A stretch of 64,000 nucleotides of DNA from Planctomycetaceae bacterium (GTDB taxonomy: Bacteria; Planctomycetota; Planctomycetia; Planctomycetales; Planctomycetaceae), in the NCBI GenBank assembly GCA_900299185.1, contig OMIV01000071.1, forward strand, positions 1 to 64,000, read 5' to 3'. Of this stretch, positions 35,472 through 44,936 are shown one piece after another (the first letter of the stretch is position 1; the number at the start of each line of letters is the position of its first letter). The translations under genes were made by a program, and so were the position numbers. The notes under the pieces are model-generated. The model was not told the origin of the DNA. It saw nothing but the letters and a program-made list of their open reading frames with translations, and made no database searches.

Positions 35472-36992
35472 ATGAATCGAATTTCCGTGCTGATGGTCGG
35501 CTCGATCGCCGCGCTAGTCGGGCTCGTGTTGCTGCTAAGAACGCCTCCCGAGCGAACGATCAAACGACCTACTTCGAAAGCCGAAACAGCTCCCGTTGCG
35601 GCTCCTCAAAAGCCGCTCATCGTGTTCTGTGCGGCCAGCAATCGCCCGGTACTCGAAGTCATCCGTCGAGACTACGAAGCGGAATTCGGAGTCGCGTTGC
35701 AGATCGAGTACGGCCCGTCGCAGACGTTGCTCGCGACGCATGAAGTCAGCCGCACTGGCGATCTCTTCTTGCCCGCCGACGAAAGCTACATCGAGCAAGC
35801 TCGCACCAAGCAGCTTGTGCAAGAAGTATTACCACTCGCTCAGATGCAGGCGGTGCTGGCCGTCGCCAAGGGCAACCCCAAGACCATCAAGTCTCTCGCG
35901 GATTTGCTGGCTGACGACGTGAAGTTGCTGCAAGCCAACCCCGAGGCCGCTGCAATCGGCATGCTGACGAAGGCTCAATTTACGAAGCTCGGTAAGTGGG
36001 AACCGTTAGCTGCCAAGTCGGCTTACAAGACCACCGTCAATGAAGTCGCCAACGACATCAAAGTTGGCTCGGCGGACGTAGGCATCGTCTGGGATGTGGT
36101 GCTGGTGCCGATGCCAGAACTCGAAGCGGTTCGTCTCCCAGAGTTGGAATCGTTGGTGGCCAACGTCTCGATCAGCGTTCTGAATTCGACAACTCAGCCC
36201 CAGAGAGCCCTGCACTTCGCTCGTTACATGCAAGCCGTTGATCGCGGGCAAAAGCGTTACAAAGAACTGGGCTTCAAGGTCATCGAGTCCGCCGACGAAT
36301 GGGCCGATGTCCCCGAGCTGAAGCTGTTTGCCGGTTCGATGCTGCGACCGGCGATCGAAGACACGATCACGAAGTTTGAAGCCCGCGAAGGCGTCCAAGT
36401 GTCGCGGGTCTACAACGGCTGCGGCATCTTGGTCACTCAAATGAAAGCCGGGCAGATGCCTGACGCTTACTTCGCGTGCGACAACGAATTCATGCAGCAA
36501 GTTGAAGACTTCTTTCCGCGTCCCATGAGCGTCTCGCAAAACGAACTCGTCATTTTGGTGGCCAAGGGAAACCCCAAAGGCATCAAGAATCTGAAGGATC
36601 TCGGCAAACCGGGACTGCGAGTTGGTATTGGCCACGAGAAGCAATGTGCGATGGGTTGGCTGACTCAAAAGACGCTAGAGGAAGGTCGCGTTCAAGACAT
36701 CGTGATGAAGAACGTCGCGGTGCAAACGCCGACCGGAGACATGCTCGTCAATCAGATGAAGACCGGTTCGCTCGACGCGGCAGTCGCGTATCTCAGTAAT
36801 GCCGCGGGATCAGCCGACACGCTCGACGCGATCCGCATCAAGGATCTGAAGTGCTCGGTTGCGACCCAGCCTTTCGCCGTCGCCACCAAGAGCCGCCACC
36901 CGCAGCTCGCGGCACGACTGGCCGCTGCGTTGAAGTCAGCCGAATCAAAAGAACGCTTCCTCAACGAAGGCTTCCGTTGGCAAGCCGAGTAA
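35472..36992 (+). CDS. Tandem ModA-like substrate-binding protein
   Basis: 506 residues. An N-terminal anchor or signal (about 1-22) precedes two consecutive periplasmic-binding-protein domains of the molybdate/ModA superfamily. The first (about 45-275) has VFCAASNRPVLEVI, GPSQTLLATHEVSRTGDLFLPAD and KGNPKTIKSLADL. The second (about 285-500) repeats the pattern with LKLFAGSMLRPAIEDTI, YNGCGILVTQMKAGQMPDAYFACD and KGNPKGIKNLKDL. No permease or ATPase gene follows, unlike usual modABC operons, so a transport role is unproven; molybdate, tungstate or another oxyanion may be bound. The ATG at 35472 is preferred to GTG 35463. Confidence 0.82.
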   Translation: MNRISVLMVGSIAALVGLVLLLRTPPERTIKRPTSKAETAPVAAPQKPLIVFCAASNRPVLEVIRRDYEAEFGVALQIEYGPSQTLLATHEVSRTGDLFLPADESYIEQARTKQLVQEVLPLAQMQAVLAVAKGNPKTIKSLADLLADDVKLLQANPEAAAIGMLTKAQFTKLGKWEPLAAKSAYKTTVNEVANDIKVGSADVGIVWDVVLVPMPELEAVRLPELESLVANVSISVLNSTTQPQRALHFARYMQAVDRGQKRYKELGFKVIESADEWADVPELKLFAGSMLRPAIEDTITKFEAREGVQVSRVYNGCGILVTQMKAGQMPDAYFACDNEFMQQVEDFFPRPMSVSQNELVILVAKGNPKGIKNLKDLGKPGLRVGIGHEKQCAMGWLTQKTLEEGRVQDIVMKNVAVQTPTGDMLVNQMKTGSLDAAVAYLSNAAGSADTLDAIRIKDLKCSVATQPFAVATKSRHPQLAARLAAALKSAESKERFLNEGFRWQAE

Positions 36993-37061
36993 GAATTGCG
37001 ACAGACCAGACGCCCGGAGTCTTCCTAGCTGACCTTCTTCTTGTTCCAGAAAGCCCGACTC

Positions 37062-37886
37062 ATGAAGCGATGGATGAAACTGCCCCGTAGTGTCTTCCAA
37101 GGATGTATCGCCGCACTGCTGACGTTGGCCATCGCCTCGTCCGCGTCTTCTGCCGACCCGAAGCCGGGCGCCGAAGAACGCGCAGCAAAAGTCCGACTTG
37201 AGTTGCGAAGTACCGACGTTGCTGTCCGACAAGCTGCAATCGGCTCTTTGGTCCATTCGGATCTCTCCACTCTGATGTTTGAAGACATCCGAGCCGCGCT
37301 GGCCGACAAAGACGGAGCGGTACGATCCACTGCCGGAACCGCGATCGGGAATCTCGGTAAGCAAGCCGTTCCCGCCGTGCCGCAACTTGTGGCTCAACTC
37401 AAGAACGATCCCGTGAAGGAAGCTCGCGAGACCGCAGCCCGCGCATTGGGTCGCATCGGCAAAGCAGCTCCCGAAGAACGCAGCATGGTCAGAGCCTTGC
37501 AGACCGCGACCAAAGAAGACGCCGATCCCGTCACGCGCGTCGTCGCTCTTGGAGCGTTGGCCATGCTCAATCTCGACCTGCCCGAGCAAGTCTTATCGCT
37601 GCGCAAGTTCTTACATCACGACGACGCCTTGGTTCGCATGAAGTCGGCGCATGCATTGGGCGGAATCGGCATCGCGGCGAAGGAAGCTTCAGCAGAGATC
37701 GTCGAAGTCTTGCAGCGTGAGACCGACGACCATCGTCGAGGTTATGTCGCGCGAGCTGTCGGAAATGTCGGCGATCCAGCCGCGTTACCGGCTCTCGAAG
37801 CGGCACTCGCCAAAGAAACTTACGACGGAGCCAAGGGAGAGATGCGCGGTGCGATCAGCAAGTTGAAATCGATCCGCGATCAATAG
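37062..37886 (+). CDS. Exported HEAT-repeat protein
   Basis: 274 residues. The signal peptide (about 1-31; FQGCIAALLTLAIASSASSA) is followed by five or six HEAT/PBS-lyase-type helical repeats (for example ARETAARALGRIGKAAPEE, ARAVGNVGDPAALPALEAAL). The repeats form a binding scaffold; no catalytic motif is visible. It lies 69 bp after the ModA-like gene and may share its transcript. The ATG at 37062 gives the best signal peptide. Confidence 0.8.
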   Translation: MKRWMKLPRSVFQGCIAALLTLAIASSASSADPKPGAEERAAKVRLELRSTDVAVRQAAIGSLVHSDLSTLMFEDIRAALADKDGAVRSTAGTAIGNLGKQAVPAVPQLVAQLKNDPVKEARETAARALGRIGKAAPEERSMVRALQTATKEDADPVTRVVALGALAMLNLDLPEQVLSLRKFLHHDDALVRMKSAHALGGIGIAAKEASAEIVEVLQRETDDHRRGYVARAVGNVGDPAALPALEAALAKETYDGAKGEMRGAISKLKSIRDQ

Positions 37887-37952
37887 GGAGCTGCATCGAC
37901 CAATCTCAAGCTCTTGGTATTTCAAAGTCGCATCGGAAGTAGGTTTGTAGAC

Positions 37953-40892
37953 ATGACTCTCCGCTTGGTGTCGCTCCTTGTTCTGCTAGCAGCATCAGCC
38001 TTCTTTTCTAATCAAGGTGCTTATGCTGCGAATGAGATCCATGCCTCGCCGCAGGGAGACAACCAAAACAATGGCAGTGCTGCTCGGCCAGTGGCGACGT
38101 TGGAGGCAGCTCAAGGGCTCGCGCGGAAGATGCGTGGGACGAGCGTCGTCATTCATGCCGGCACGTATCGCGGCTTGCGACTCACCGAGCTTGATGCCGG
38201 GACTGAGTATCGCGCGGCGACGGGTGAGAAGGTTGTGATCAGCAGCAACCGTAAGCTCGAATTGAAATGGAAGCCCTATCGCGATGGCATCTGGCAAGCG
38301 GAGCTCGGGCAGCAAGCATTCTTACATCCGCATCTCAGTCCTGAGGCTCCGCCGCAAAGTCGATTGCAGATCGATCGATTGTTTGTGAATGGCCAACAGC
38401 AGCGGATGGCTCGCTATCCAAACTTTGATCCAGCCATTCGACATTTGGGGGGCTTTGCGGCAGACGCGATTAGTCGCGAACGAGCAGCTCGTTGGAGCAA
38501 CCCCGCTGGCGGTTATGTGCATGCGCTGCATCCGGGCGAGTGGGGCGGAATTCACTTTGTCATCAAGGGCAAGGACAAGAACGGCGACGTGGTGCTCGAC
38601 GGTGGCCGGGCCAACAATCGCGGGTCCGGCATGCACAAGCAGCATCGCTATGTCGAGAACATCTTCGAAGAGCTCGATGCACCCGGCGAATGGTTCTACG
38701 ACAGCAAGACCGGCACGCTCTATTTCATGCCGCCGGAAGGTCTGGATCTCGCGAACGCCACGATCGAATGCCCAACCGCGAGCCGACTGATGCAGTTCGA
38801 GGGGACTCAACAGAAGCCCGTGAAGAACGTGACGCTGCGCGGCCTGACGTTTCAACATGGCATGCACACCTTCATGCAAACGAGCGAGCCGTTATTGCGC
38901 AGCGATTGGACGATCGCTCGTGACGGCGCGGTGGTGCTCGAAGGCACCGAGGATTGCCGCATCGTCGATTGCGAGTTCGATCAGATCGGCGGCAACGCGG
39001 TCTTCGTCAGCAACTACAACCGCCGCGTGCGGATCGCTGGTTGCGACATCCGCGAGACCGGAGCCAGTGGCGTGGCCTTCGTCGGACATCCGACTTCGGT
39101 CCGAAATCCGCTCTTCGAATACGGTCAACGACAAAGCCTCGACAAGATCGACAAGCAGCCGGGACCGCAGAGCGACAATTACCCGGCTGACTGCACGGTC
39201 GAGGACTGTTTGATTCGCGGCATTGGCTTGATCGAGAAGCAAGCCGCCGGAGTGCAGATCGCGATGGCATCCGGCATCACGGTGCGACATTGCTCGATCT
39301 ACGACGCGTCGCGCGCGGGCATCAATATCGGCGATGGCTGCTGGGGCGGGCATCTCATCGAACACTGTGATGTCTTCGATACCGTGCAAGAGACCGGCGA
39401 TCATGGCTCGTTCAACTCGTGGGGCCGCGATCGTTATTGGGGCTTGCAGAACGCCGTGACCGAGCTGCTGCCAGAACTCGCCAAGCTCGACGCCGTTAAG
39501 CCGACGGTCATCCATCACAATCGTTGGCGCTGCGATCATGGTTGGGACGTGGATCTCGATGATGGTTCAAGCAACTACGAGATCACCAACAACGTCTTTT
39601 TGCGCGGCGGCTTGAAGTTGCGAGAAGGCTTTCATCGAGTCGTCCGCAACAACATCGGCGTGGGCTGCGGCTTCCATCCGCACGTTTGGTATCACATCAA
39701 AGGCGACGGCATCAGCAACGACGAAGTCACTCGCAACATCTGGGCGGGAGCGCATGCGCCCGCGATCATGCCGTCGGGTAAGTGGGGGCGCGAGGTCGAC
39801 TTCAATCTCTTCACGACCTCGGACGCTGACCGTCTGAAGTTCGCGGCCAATGGTTGCGACACTCATTCTCTGACCGGCGATCCGCTCTTCATGAACCGTG
39901 AAGCTGGCGACTATCGACTGAAGGAAGACTCGCCCGCGCTGAAGCTGGGCTTCAAGAATTTTTCGATGGATGACTTCGGTGTGCAGAAGCCCGAGCTGAA
40001 GAAGGTCGCTCGCACTCCGAAACTGCCGGGGAACGAACCACTCCCACGACCGATTGCTCAACGGTCGAAACAAGCGATGGAGCACGTCTGGCGAGGAGCG
40101 ACAGTTCGCAACATCTCGGGCGATGAGTTCTCAGCCTTCGGTGTCACCAAAGAGTCGGGCGGCGTGCATCTGAAGTCTGTGCCGAGCGATTCCGAAGCGG
40201 CGGCCAACGGCTTTAAGTCCAACGACTTGATTCAGTCACTCAATAACCAACCAGTGAAGAGGATCGCTGACTTGTTGAGACTTCAAAACGCAGCGGCAGG
40301 TAAGCGGCTTGAGATTCGGATCGTGCGCGAACAGTCGCCCAATCTCATCGCGGTCGACCAGTACCTGTATGCGACGACTGAGTCCGCCAATGCCGATAGC
40401 TTCAAGTCGATTCCGCTGCTGGCCGCGAAAGACGTGCTGCCGATCAAAGCGTTGCTGACTCAGCCAGCCACCAACAACGAACCGCCGCAGACGCTGTTCG
40501 ACGGCAAGTTGGCCCGCAACTACGGCCCCGTGTTTGGCAATGATGTTGAAGGAGGACTCTACAAAGTCGACCTTGGCCAACGCCGCGACATCAAGTCGAT
40601 CAATACATGGTCGTTCCAACAAAATGGAGTTCGCGGCCCACAACACTTCAGGCTCTATGGCAGCACGAGCGAAACCGATCCCGGCTGGAACACATCCGAC
40701 CGCAAGCTCTTCAAACCGCTGCTGGAAGTGGATTCCACAACTCTCCCCGCCACTCCATTCCAAGCGACGAGCATCCGCTCATCCACAGACAAGAACTTCG
40801 GCTCTTATCGTTGGCTCGTCTGGCAGGTCCAAACCGTAACTCCGATCGGCGAGAACACTGCGTTTCAAGAACTGCAGATTGTCGGACCATGA
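37953..40892 (+). CDS. Exported parallel beta-helix protein with PDZ and discoidin-like C-terminus
   Basis: 979 residues, signal peptide to about 25 (AYAANEIHAS). The start ASPQGDNQNNGSAARPVATLEAA is the DUF1565-type entry to right-handed parallel beta-helix proteins, often polysaccharide lyases or glycosidases. Repeats typical of the helix run from about 300 to 640 (VEDCLIRGIG, VRHCSIYDAS, EHCDVFDT). A PDZ-like domain follows (about 720-800, GFKSNDLIQSLNNQPVKRI) and then a discoidin/F5-8 type C-like region (YKVDLGQRRDIKSINTWSF). Secreted polysaccharide degradation is likely, but I see no catalytic residues I can assign with confidence. The start at 37953 removes 13 non-signal residues. Confidence 0.8.
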   Translation: MTLRLVSLLVLLAASAFFSNQGAYAANEIHASPQGDNQNNGSAARPVATLEAAQGLARKMRGTSVVIHAGTYRGLRLTELDAGTEYRAATGEKVVISSNRKLELKWKPYRDGIWQAELGQQAFLHPHLSPEAPPQSRLQIDRLFVNGQQQRMARYPNFDPAIRHLGGFAADAISRERAARWSNPAGGYVHALHPGEWGGIHFVIKGKDKNGDVVLDGGRANNRGSGMHKQHRYVENIFEELDAPGEWFYDSKTGTLYFMPPEGLDLANATIECPTASRLMQFEGTQQKPVKNVTLRGLTFQHGMHTFMQTSEPLLRSDWTIARDGAVVLEGTEDCRIVDCEFDQIGGNAVFVSNYNRRVRIAGCDIRETGASGVAFVGHPTSVRNPLFEYGQRQSLDKIDKQPGPQSDNYPADCTVEDCLIRGIGLIEKQAAGVQIAMASGITVRHCSIYDASRAGINIGDGCWGGHLIEHCDVFDTVQETGDHGSFNSWGRDRYWGLQNAVTELLPELAKLDAVKPTVIHHNRWRCDHGWDVDLDDGSSNYEITNNVFLRGGLKLREGFHRVVRNNIGVGCGFHPHVWYHIKGDGISNDEVTRNIWAGAHAPAIMPSGKWGREVDFNLFTTSDADRLKFAANGCDTHSLTGDPLFMNREAGDYRLKEDSPALKLGFKNFSMDDFGVQKPELKKVARTPKLPGNEPLPRPIAQRSKQAMEHVWRGATVRNISGDEFSAFGVTKESGGVHLKSVPSDSEAAANGFKSNDLIQSLNNQPVKRIADLLRLQNAAAGKRLEIRIVREQSPNLIAVDQYLYATTESANADSFKSIPLLAAKDVLPIKALLTQPATNNEPPQTLFDGKLARNYGPVFGNDVEGGLYKVDLGQRRDIKSINTWSFQQNGVRGPQHFRLYGSTSETDPGWNTSDRKLFKPLLEVDSTTLPATPFQATSIRSSTDKNFGSYRWLVWQVQTVTPIGENTAFQELQIVGP

Positions 40893-41157
40893 GGCATCGG
40901 TCCGCAGAGTCGAGACTAAGGACGCAACCTAGCCCGAGTCTCTCGTAGAAGAATTGGGAACGTGGCCCCGACTAAGTTCTTCGACTTCTCAACTTTGCGT
41001 CCCCGGCGTCTCAGTGCGAGACCTCGATCTGATGTAACCCGCACATTTGGGGCGAACACATTGGCATTGCGTCTTATCACCTGTCGGTACAACGAGTAGT
41101 TTCCGATACTTCTTTCCAACACTCATTCGCTACGAGCTTTCCATCTGCGAGTTTCCC

Positions 41158-41571
41158 ATGCGTTCGTCGCGCCGTTTCCTCACGACCCTGATTGTCGCAA
41201 TGCTCGCCGCAGTTGTCGGCTGTGGCGGCGCAGTCTCAGACCGTTGCGCGGTCAGCGGCGTGATCCGGGGACTCGAACAAAAGAACGGACTGATTAGCTT
41301 CGTCCCAGAACCCGGCACGGATGGCCCCGCAGTCCGAGCCGCGTTTTCAAACGGTCGATATGCGTTCGATTCGAAGCTCGGCCCCAAGCCCGGTCGGTAT
41401 GTGGTACTGATATGGGTCGCGCCGGATGCTCCGACGAATTCGACTGCGCCCAAGGTGCCGCTGGATGAGTTGAAGTCTCGCATGACCGACTACGGCGAGC
41501 CTCGGTCCCTGCTGGTCAGCGTCCCCAAGCAGGCGGAGCTGAACTTAGATCTGGATCTGCCCAGCAAATAG
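41158..41571 (+). CDS. Small lipoprotein paired with a DUF1559 protein
   Basis: 137 residues with a lipoprotein signal (VAMLAAVVGC, lipid-modified cysteine at 22). The mature part (about 45-137) has the pattern of a small beta-sandwich (GLISFVPEPGTDGPAVRAAF, GRYVVLIW), as in transthyretin/carboxypeptidase-regulatory-like domains. Planctomycete genomes very often place such a lipoprotein next to a DUF1559 pilin-like protein, as here (282 bp apart). Function unknown. Confidence 0.78.
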   Translation: MRSSRRFLTTLIVAMLAAVVGCGGAVSDRCAVSGVIRGLEQKNGLISFVPEPGTDGPAVRAAFSNGRYAFDSKLGPKPGRYVVLIWVAPDAPTNSTAPKVPLDELKSRMTDYGEPRSLLVSVPKQAELNLDLDLPSK

Positions 41572-41852
41572 TCCGTCTCACGCGTAACAGTGGCCCGTCA
41601 CTAAAAAGCTCGACGTCATCGCTTCATCCCGCAAAATCGGAGCGTGAATCGGAGCTTGCGGACTCTAGACCGCGTCAGTCAGATTCATGTCGATGGACCT
41701 AACGTTTGTGGGAAAGACTAAGCGAGCAGCGAAAGCTCGCCATTTTTTTGTGCCGCCGAGCGAACTCACCGCACGGCAGCCAGACGACATACTTGCCATC
41801 AAATCCGGTCGTCCCCGCCATCTTAGCCTGCAAGTTTCTTGAGCCCTCTTCC

Positions 41853-42668
41853 ATGAACCACCGCCATCCCCGTCGCGCCGGCTTCACGCTCATTGAGCTG
41901 CTGGTCGTGATTGCGGTGATTGCGGTGCTTGTCGCCCTGTTACTCCCAGCCGTCCAACAAGCTCGCGAGTCAGCACGCCGAGTCCAATGTAAGAACAATC
42001 TCAAGCAATGGGGACTTGCTCTGCAGAACTATCACGAGTCCCGCAGCATGCTGCCGATGGGCAAGATCAACACGCTGCATTGGACGTATCGAGCGATGCT
42101 GCTGCCGGAGCTCGATCAGCAAGCCATGTTCGACAAGGTGCCGCTGGGGATGATGTGCTTCACTTACATCGCGCCCTTGCCGAGCAGCCAAAATCCCGCT
42201 GACGACTTACTGCCGATGTACTCATGCCCGAGCGATTCCAACGCAGGTCACAAGTACTCTGATCCAGTCCTCGGCGAGCACATGCCTGGGAATTATGTCG
42301 GCTGCAGTGGTTCAACGAGCGTCGCCAAAGACGGTGTCTTGTATGTCAACAGTGCCACCAGATTTCGAGACATCACCGACGGGCAGTCCAACACGATCGC
42401 CATTGGAGAACGCGGCATCCCGAACCTATTAAGCGTCGGCTGGAGCTTATGCGGTGCCAACATGGATGCCTTCATCGCTGTCGAGTTTGGCATTGGCCCG
42501 GGCGACCCATCCGGAGCACACAACGATCGCTTCTGGAGCCATCATGTCGGCGGTTGCCACTTCTCGCTGATGGATGGCAGCGTGAGATTCATCAGCAGCA
42601 ACTTGAGCCAGTCGGTCCTCAACGCACTTTCGACGAGAGCTAACGATGACATCGTTGGCGAGTTCTAG
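41853..42668 (+). CDS. DUF1559 protein with type IV pilin-like leader
   Basis: 271 residues. The N-terminus HPRRAGFTLIELLVV is a prepilin-peptidase site followed by a hydrophobic helix, and the helix continues into LLPAVQQARESARR, the mark of the DUF1559 family that is greatly expanded in Planctomycetes. The C-terminus carries the usual HVGGCHFSLMDGSVRFIS. These proteins are thought to form pilus- or pseudopilus-like structures or surface proteins; their roles are largely untested. The ATG at 41853 places the leader correctly. Confidence 0.95.
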   Translation: MNHRHPRRAGFTLIELLVVIAVIAVLVALLLPAVQQARESARRVQCKNNLKQWGLALQNYHESRSMLPMGKINTLHWTYRAMLLPELDQQAMFDKVPLGMMCFTYIAPLPSSQNPADDLLPMYSCPSDSNAGHKYSDPVLGEHMPGNYVGCSGSTSVAKDGVLYVNSATRFRDITDGQSNTIAIGERGIPNLLSVGWSLCGANMDAFIAVEFGIGPGDPSGAHNDRFWSHHVGGCHFSLMDGSVRFISSNLSQSVLNALSTRANDDIVGEF

Positions 42669-42688
42669 CACGGTATCAGGGTTAAGCT

Positions 42689-43447
42689 TTATCGATACCG
42701 CTCGTCACGTTCGCTATCGCTGCCTATCAGCTGATTCACGTACTCATTCAGCATGTAAATCTCGACGCGAGAGTTCTTTGCTTGCCGATCCGCTTCTTTC
42801 TTGGACGAGTACGGCTCGAAGCCTGCGGCTTGGCTCAATCGGATTCGACGTGATTCGACGCCAGCTTCTTCAAGGTACTGCAAGACCTTCTGACAACGCT
42901 CATAGCTCAACTGCCACGAGTCCTTGTATGGGCTGTCTTCAGGCAATCGGCGCCGAGTCGTGTGGCCTCGAATCTCGATCTTGTTCGGCTTTCCCAACAC
43001 CAAAGCCACGAACTGCCTCAACTGCTCTTTGGCCGTAGCATCGAGTTCCACTCCGGTCTCTTCAAACACGATCATCGAACCTACTGCGGACTTCTGCCCG
43101 TCGTGCAATTGAATGACATGTGGCTTCTTTCCCAGCGCCGACTTGTCATCAGGCGATGGCGGCAATTGAGCGCCTGGCAGTCCTATCTTGGGCCCGGTCG
43201 AGAGCTTCTCAGACTTGTTCTTGGTTTTCTTGGGTGACGATCCATAGCCCTCATATGGCAAATCTGAGTTGCCCGAACTGGTATCACCACCGTCTTCCGA
43301 CAGATGGAACGGATCCTTGAAGTGTTGAGCCACATGCTTCTTCACTTCTTGGCTTTGACCAACGATCCACATCACGAGGAAGAAAGCCATCATGGCCGTC
43401 ACGAAGTCGGCATAGGCCACTTTCCAGGCGCCGCCTCCACCACCCAT
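42689..43447 (-). CDS. motB: Flagellar stator protein MotB
   Basis: 252 residues. MotB anchors the stator to peptidoglycan and carries the proton-binding aspartate. The single N-terminal helix WKVAYADFVTAMMAFFLVMW contains that aspartate (in YADF), and a plug-like segment follows. The C-terminal OmpA domain (about 120-245) has IEIRGHTTRRRLPE and LSYERCQKVLQYL. The ATG at 43447 follows AAAGGA; an upstream in-frame start at 43471 is less likely. motA lies upstream on the same strand, with 160 bp between them. Confidence 0.93.
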   Translation of the reverse strand: MGGGGGAWKVAYADFVTAMMAFFLVMWIVGQSQEVKKHVAQHFKDPFHLSEDGGDTSSGNSDLPYEGYGSSPKKTKNKSEKLSTGPKIGLPGAQLPPSPDDKSALGKKPHVIQLHDGQKSAVGSMIVFEETGVELDATAKEQLRQFVALVLGKPNKIEIRGHTTRRRLPEDSPYKDSWQLSYERCQKVLQYLEEAGVESRRIRLSQAAGFEPYSSKKEADRQAKNSRVEIYMLNEYVNQLIGSDSERDERYR

Positions 43448-43608
43448 GTCAGAAATCCTTTCGTACGCCAACCATCAACAAGAATGGTTTGGGTTGAGTG
43501 ACAAGTACTTCATGCCCGCCATCAAACGGTTGCGGCTGAATGCGACAGTCGCGACTTCGAAAGCCGCCAAGCAGCCATCAGCTCAATGAGTTCGGCAACA
43601 ATTCGCGA

Positions 43609-44472
43609 TCAACCACCAGATTCAGCCTTCTTCAGCAGCTCTTCGACATATTCGCGTGTGGGACGAATTCCGCTGCCAAGCTTTCGACGCGCCATCTCAA
43701 TTGCGACCTTGGGCGAGAGATCGTTCGCAAAGCCTTGAATCATCGTGGCGACAGTCCTGAAGAACATCATTTCCTCGTGACCGTTGAACTCCATCTTCAC
43801 AGCCATCGGCGCGAGGAATCCGTACGACGCCAAGATTCCCAAGAACGTACCGACGAGAGCGGCACCAACCATGTGTCCGATTTCTTCCACGGGACCATCG
43901 ATGTGACCCATCGTGATCACAATTCCGAGCACAGCGGCCACAATTCCGAAGCCCGGCAAACCGTCAGCCGCTTTGGTCACAGTTGAGATAGGTCCGTGAT
44001 GCTCTTCCTCCATCACATGAATTTCTTCTTCCAGCATCGGCCCGATTCGATCCGGCGTCACCGATCCATCAATCAGCGGCGAGATCGCTCCGCAGATGAA
44101 CTCAATCGCGTGATGGTTGTGATGAATCAGAGGAAACTTGCTGAAGATCGGACTGGAGTGCGGGTCAGAAACGTGCGACTCCAAGACCAGCACGCCTTCC
44201 TGTCGAGCCATCTTGAACAGCAAATACATGACTTGAAAAAGCTGCTCGTAGCAGGCTTTTGAAAACGGCGCGGCCTTAAACGTACCGATCAGCCCGGTAA
44301 TCGTGTCCTTCAACACTTTGCCCGGCGACATGATGATGGCTGCACCCAACATGGCTCCGCCGATGGACACAACTTCGGATGGGTGCCACAGATTGAGCAC
44401 GTTGCCGCCAGCCCACGTAAAGCCGCCGACAACCGATCCGATCACAACGATGTACCCAACGATGACGATCAT
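43609..44472 (-). CDS. motA: Flagellar stator protein MotA
   Basis: 287 residues, the usual MotA length, with four hydrophobic helices: two at the N-terminus (IVIVGYIVVIGSVVGGF and EVVSIGGAMLGAAII) and two in the second half (GFGIVAAVLGIVITMG and GAALVGTFLGILASYG). The conserved TVTKAADGLPGFGIV region contains the proline important for proton flow. MotA and MotB make the ion-driven stator of the flagellar motor, which fits planctomycetes with motile swarmer cells. No other flagellar structural genes are in the window. Confidence 0.94.
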   Translation of the reverse strand: MIVIVGYIVVIGSVVGGFTWAGGNVLNLWHPSEVVSIGGAMLGAAIIMSPGKVLKDTITGLIGTFKAAPFSKACYEQLFQVMYLLFKMARQEGVLVLESHVSDPHSSPIFSKFPLIHHNHHAIEFICGAISPLIDGSVTPDRIGPMLEEEIHVMEEEHHGPISTVTKAADGLPGFGIVAAVLGIVITMGHIDGPVEEIGHMVGAALVGTFLGILASYGFLAPMAVKMEFNGHEEMMFFRTVATMIQGFANDLSPKVAIEMARRKLGSGIRPTREYVEELLKKAESGG

Positions 44473-44745
44473 GGCGCAATTGTTCCGATGATTGATTGGA
44501 AACAGCGAAGTGCGAGAGGCTCGTACTTCGCGCAGTATTTCCCAGCATCACTTCCAGACATCGACGTCACCGCGAACACGGTTGAGGGCTGGAATCGCCC
44601 GGCAGAGCATCACCTCCCGCAGGCGCGCTGATCGCGACTTTGAATCCGATTGTGACTGCCACAAAATCCGGCTCTCCGAACTCCGTCGGAGACAGCTTCG
44701 CAGGCCTATTCAGCAAAGCCGATGCGACAATAACTGAGATTTTTG

Positions 44746-44848
44746 GTAGCAGGCTTGCTCTCGCTCCCACCGCCTCGATAGGTCTGCTACCTTCGCCGAC
44801 CCGCCTTCGCGGGCCGGGTTTCAGCCCAGAAATGGCCGACTGAAACCC
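44746..44848. repeat. Cluster of three hairpins upstream of aspartokinase
   Basis: Three inverted repeats follow one another: GTAGCAG/CTGCTAC (44746-44752, 44784-44790), CCCGC/GCGGG (44800-44804, 44809-44813, loop CTTC) and GGGTTTCAG/CTGAAACCC (44816-44824, 44840-44848). They end 88 bp before lysC. They could be a structured leader or a decayed palindromic element. The rest of the 44473-44936 interval shows nothing I recognise. Confidence 0.5.
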
Positions 44849-44936
44849 AACTCAACGAGCAGCAAAAATCAGCGTCAGACTCGCCGAGTCCGTGCCCAAT
44901 CTGTCCTTTTCACTCCTAACAACGGTCTTTCTTATC

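Noticed and set aside
44473-44936. Lysine riboswitch upstream of aspartokinase
   Set aside because: I did not see the conserved core; only three simple hairpins are present.
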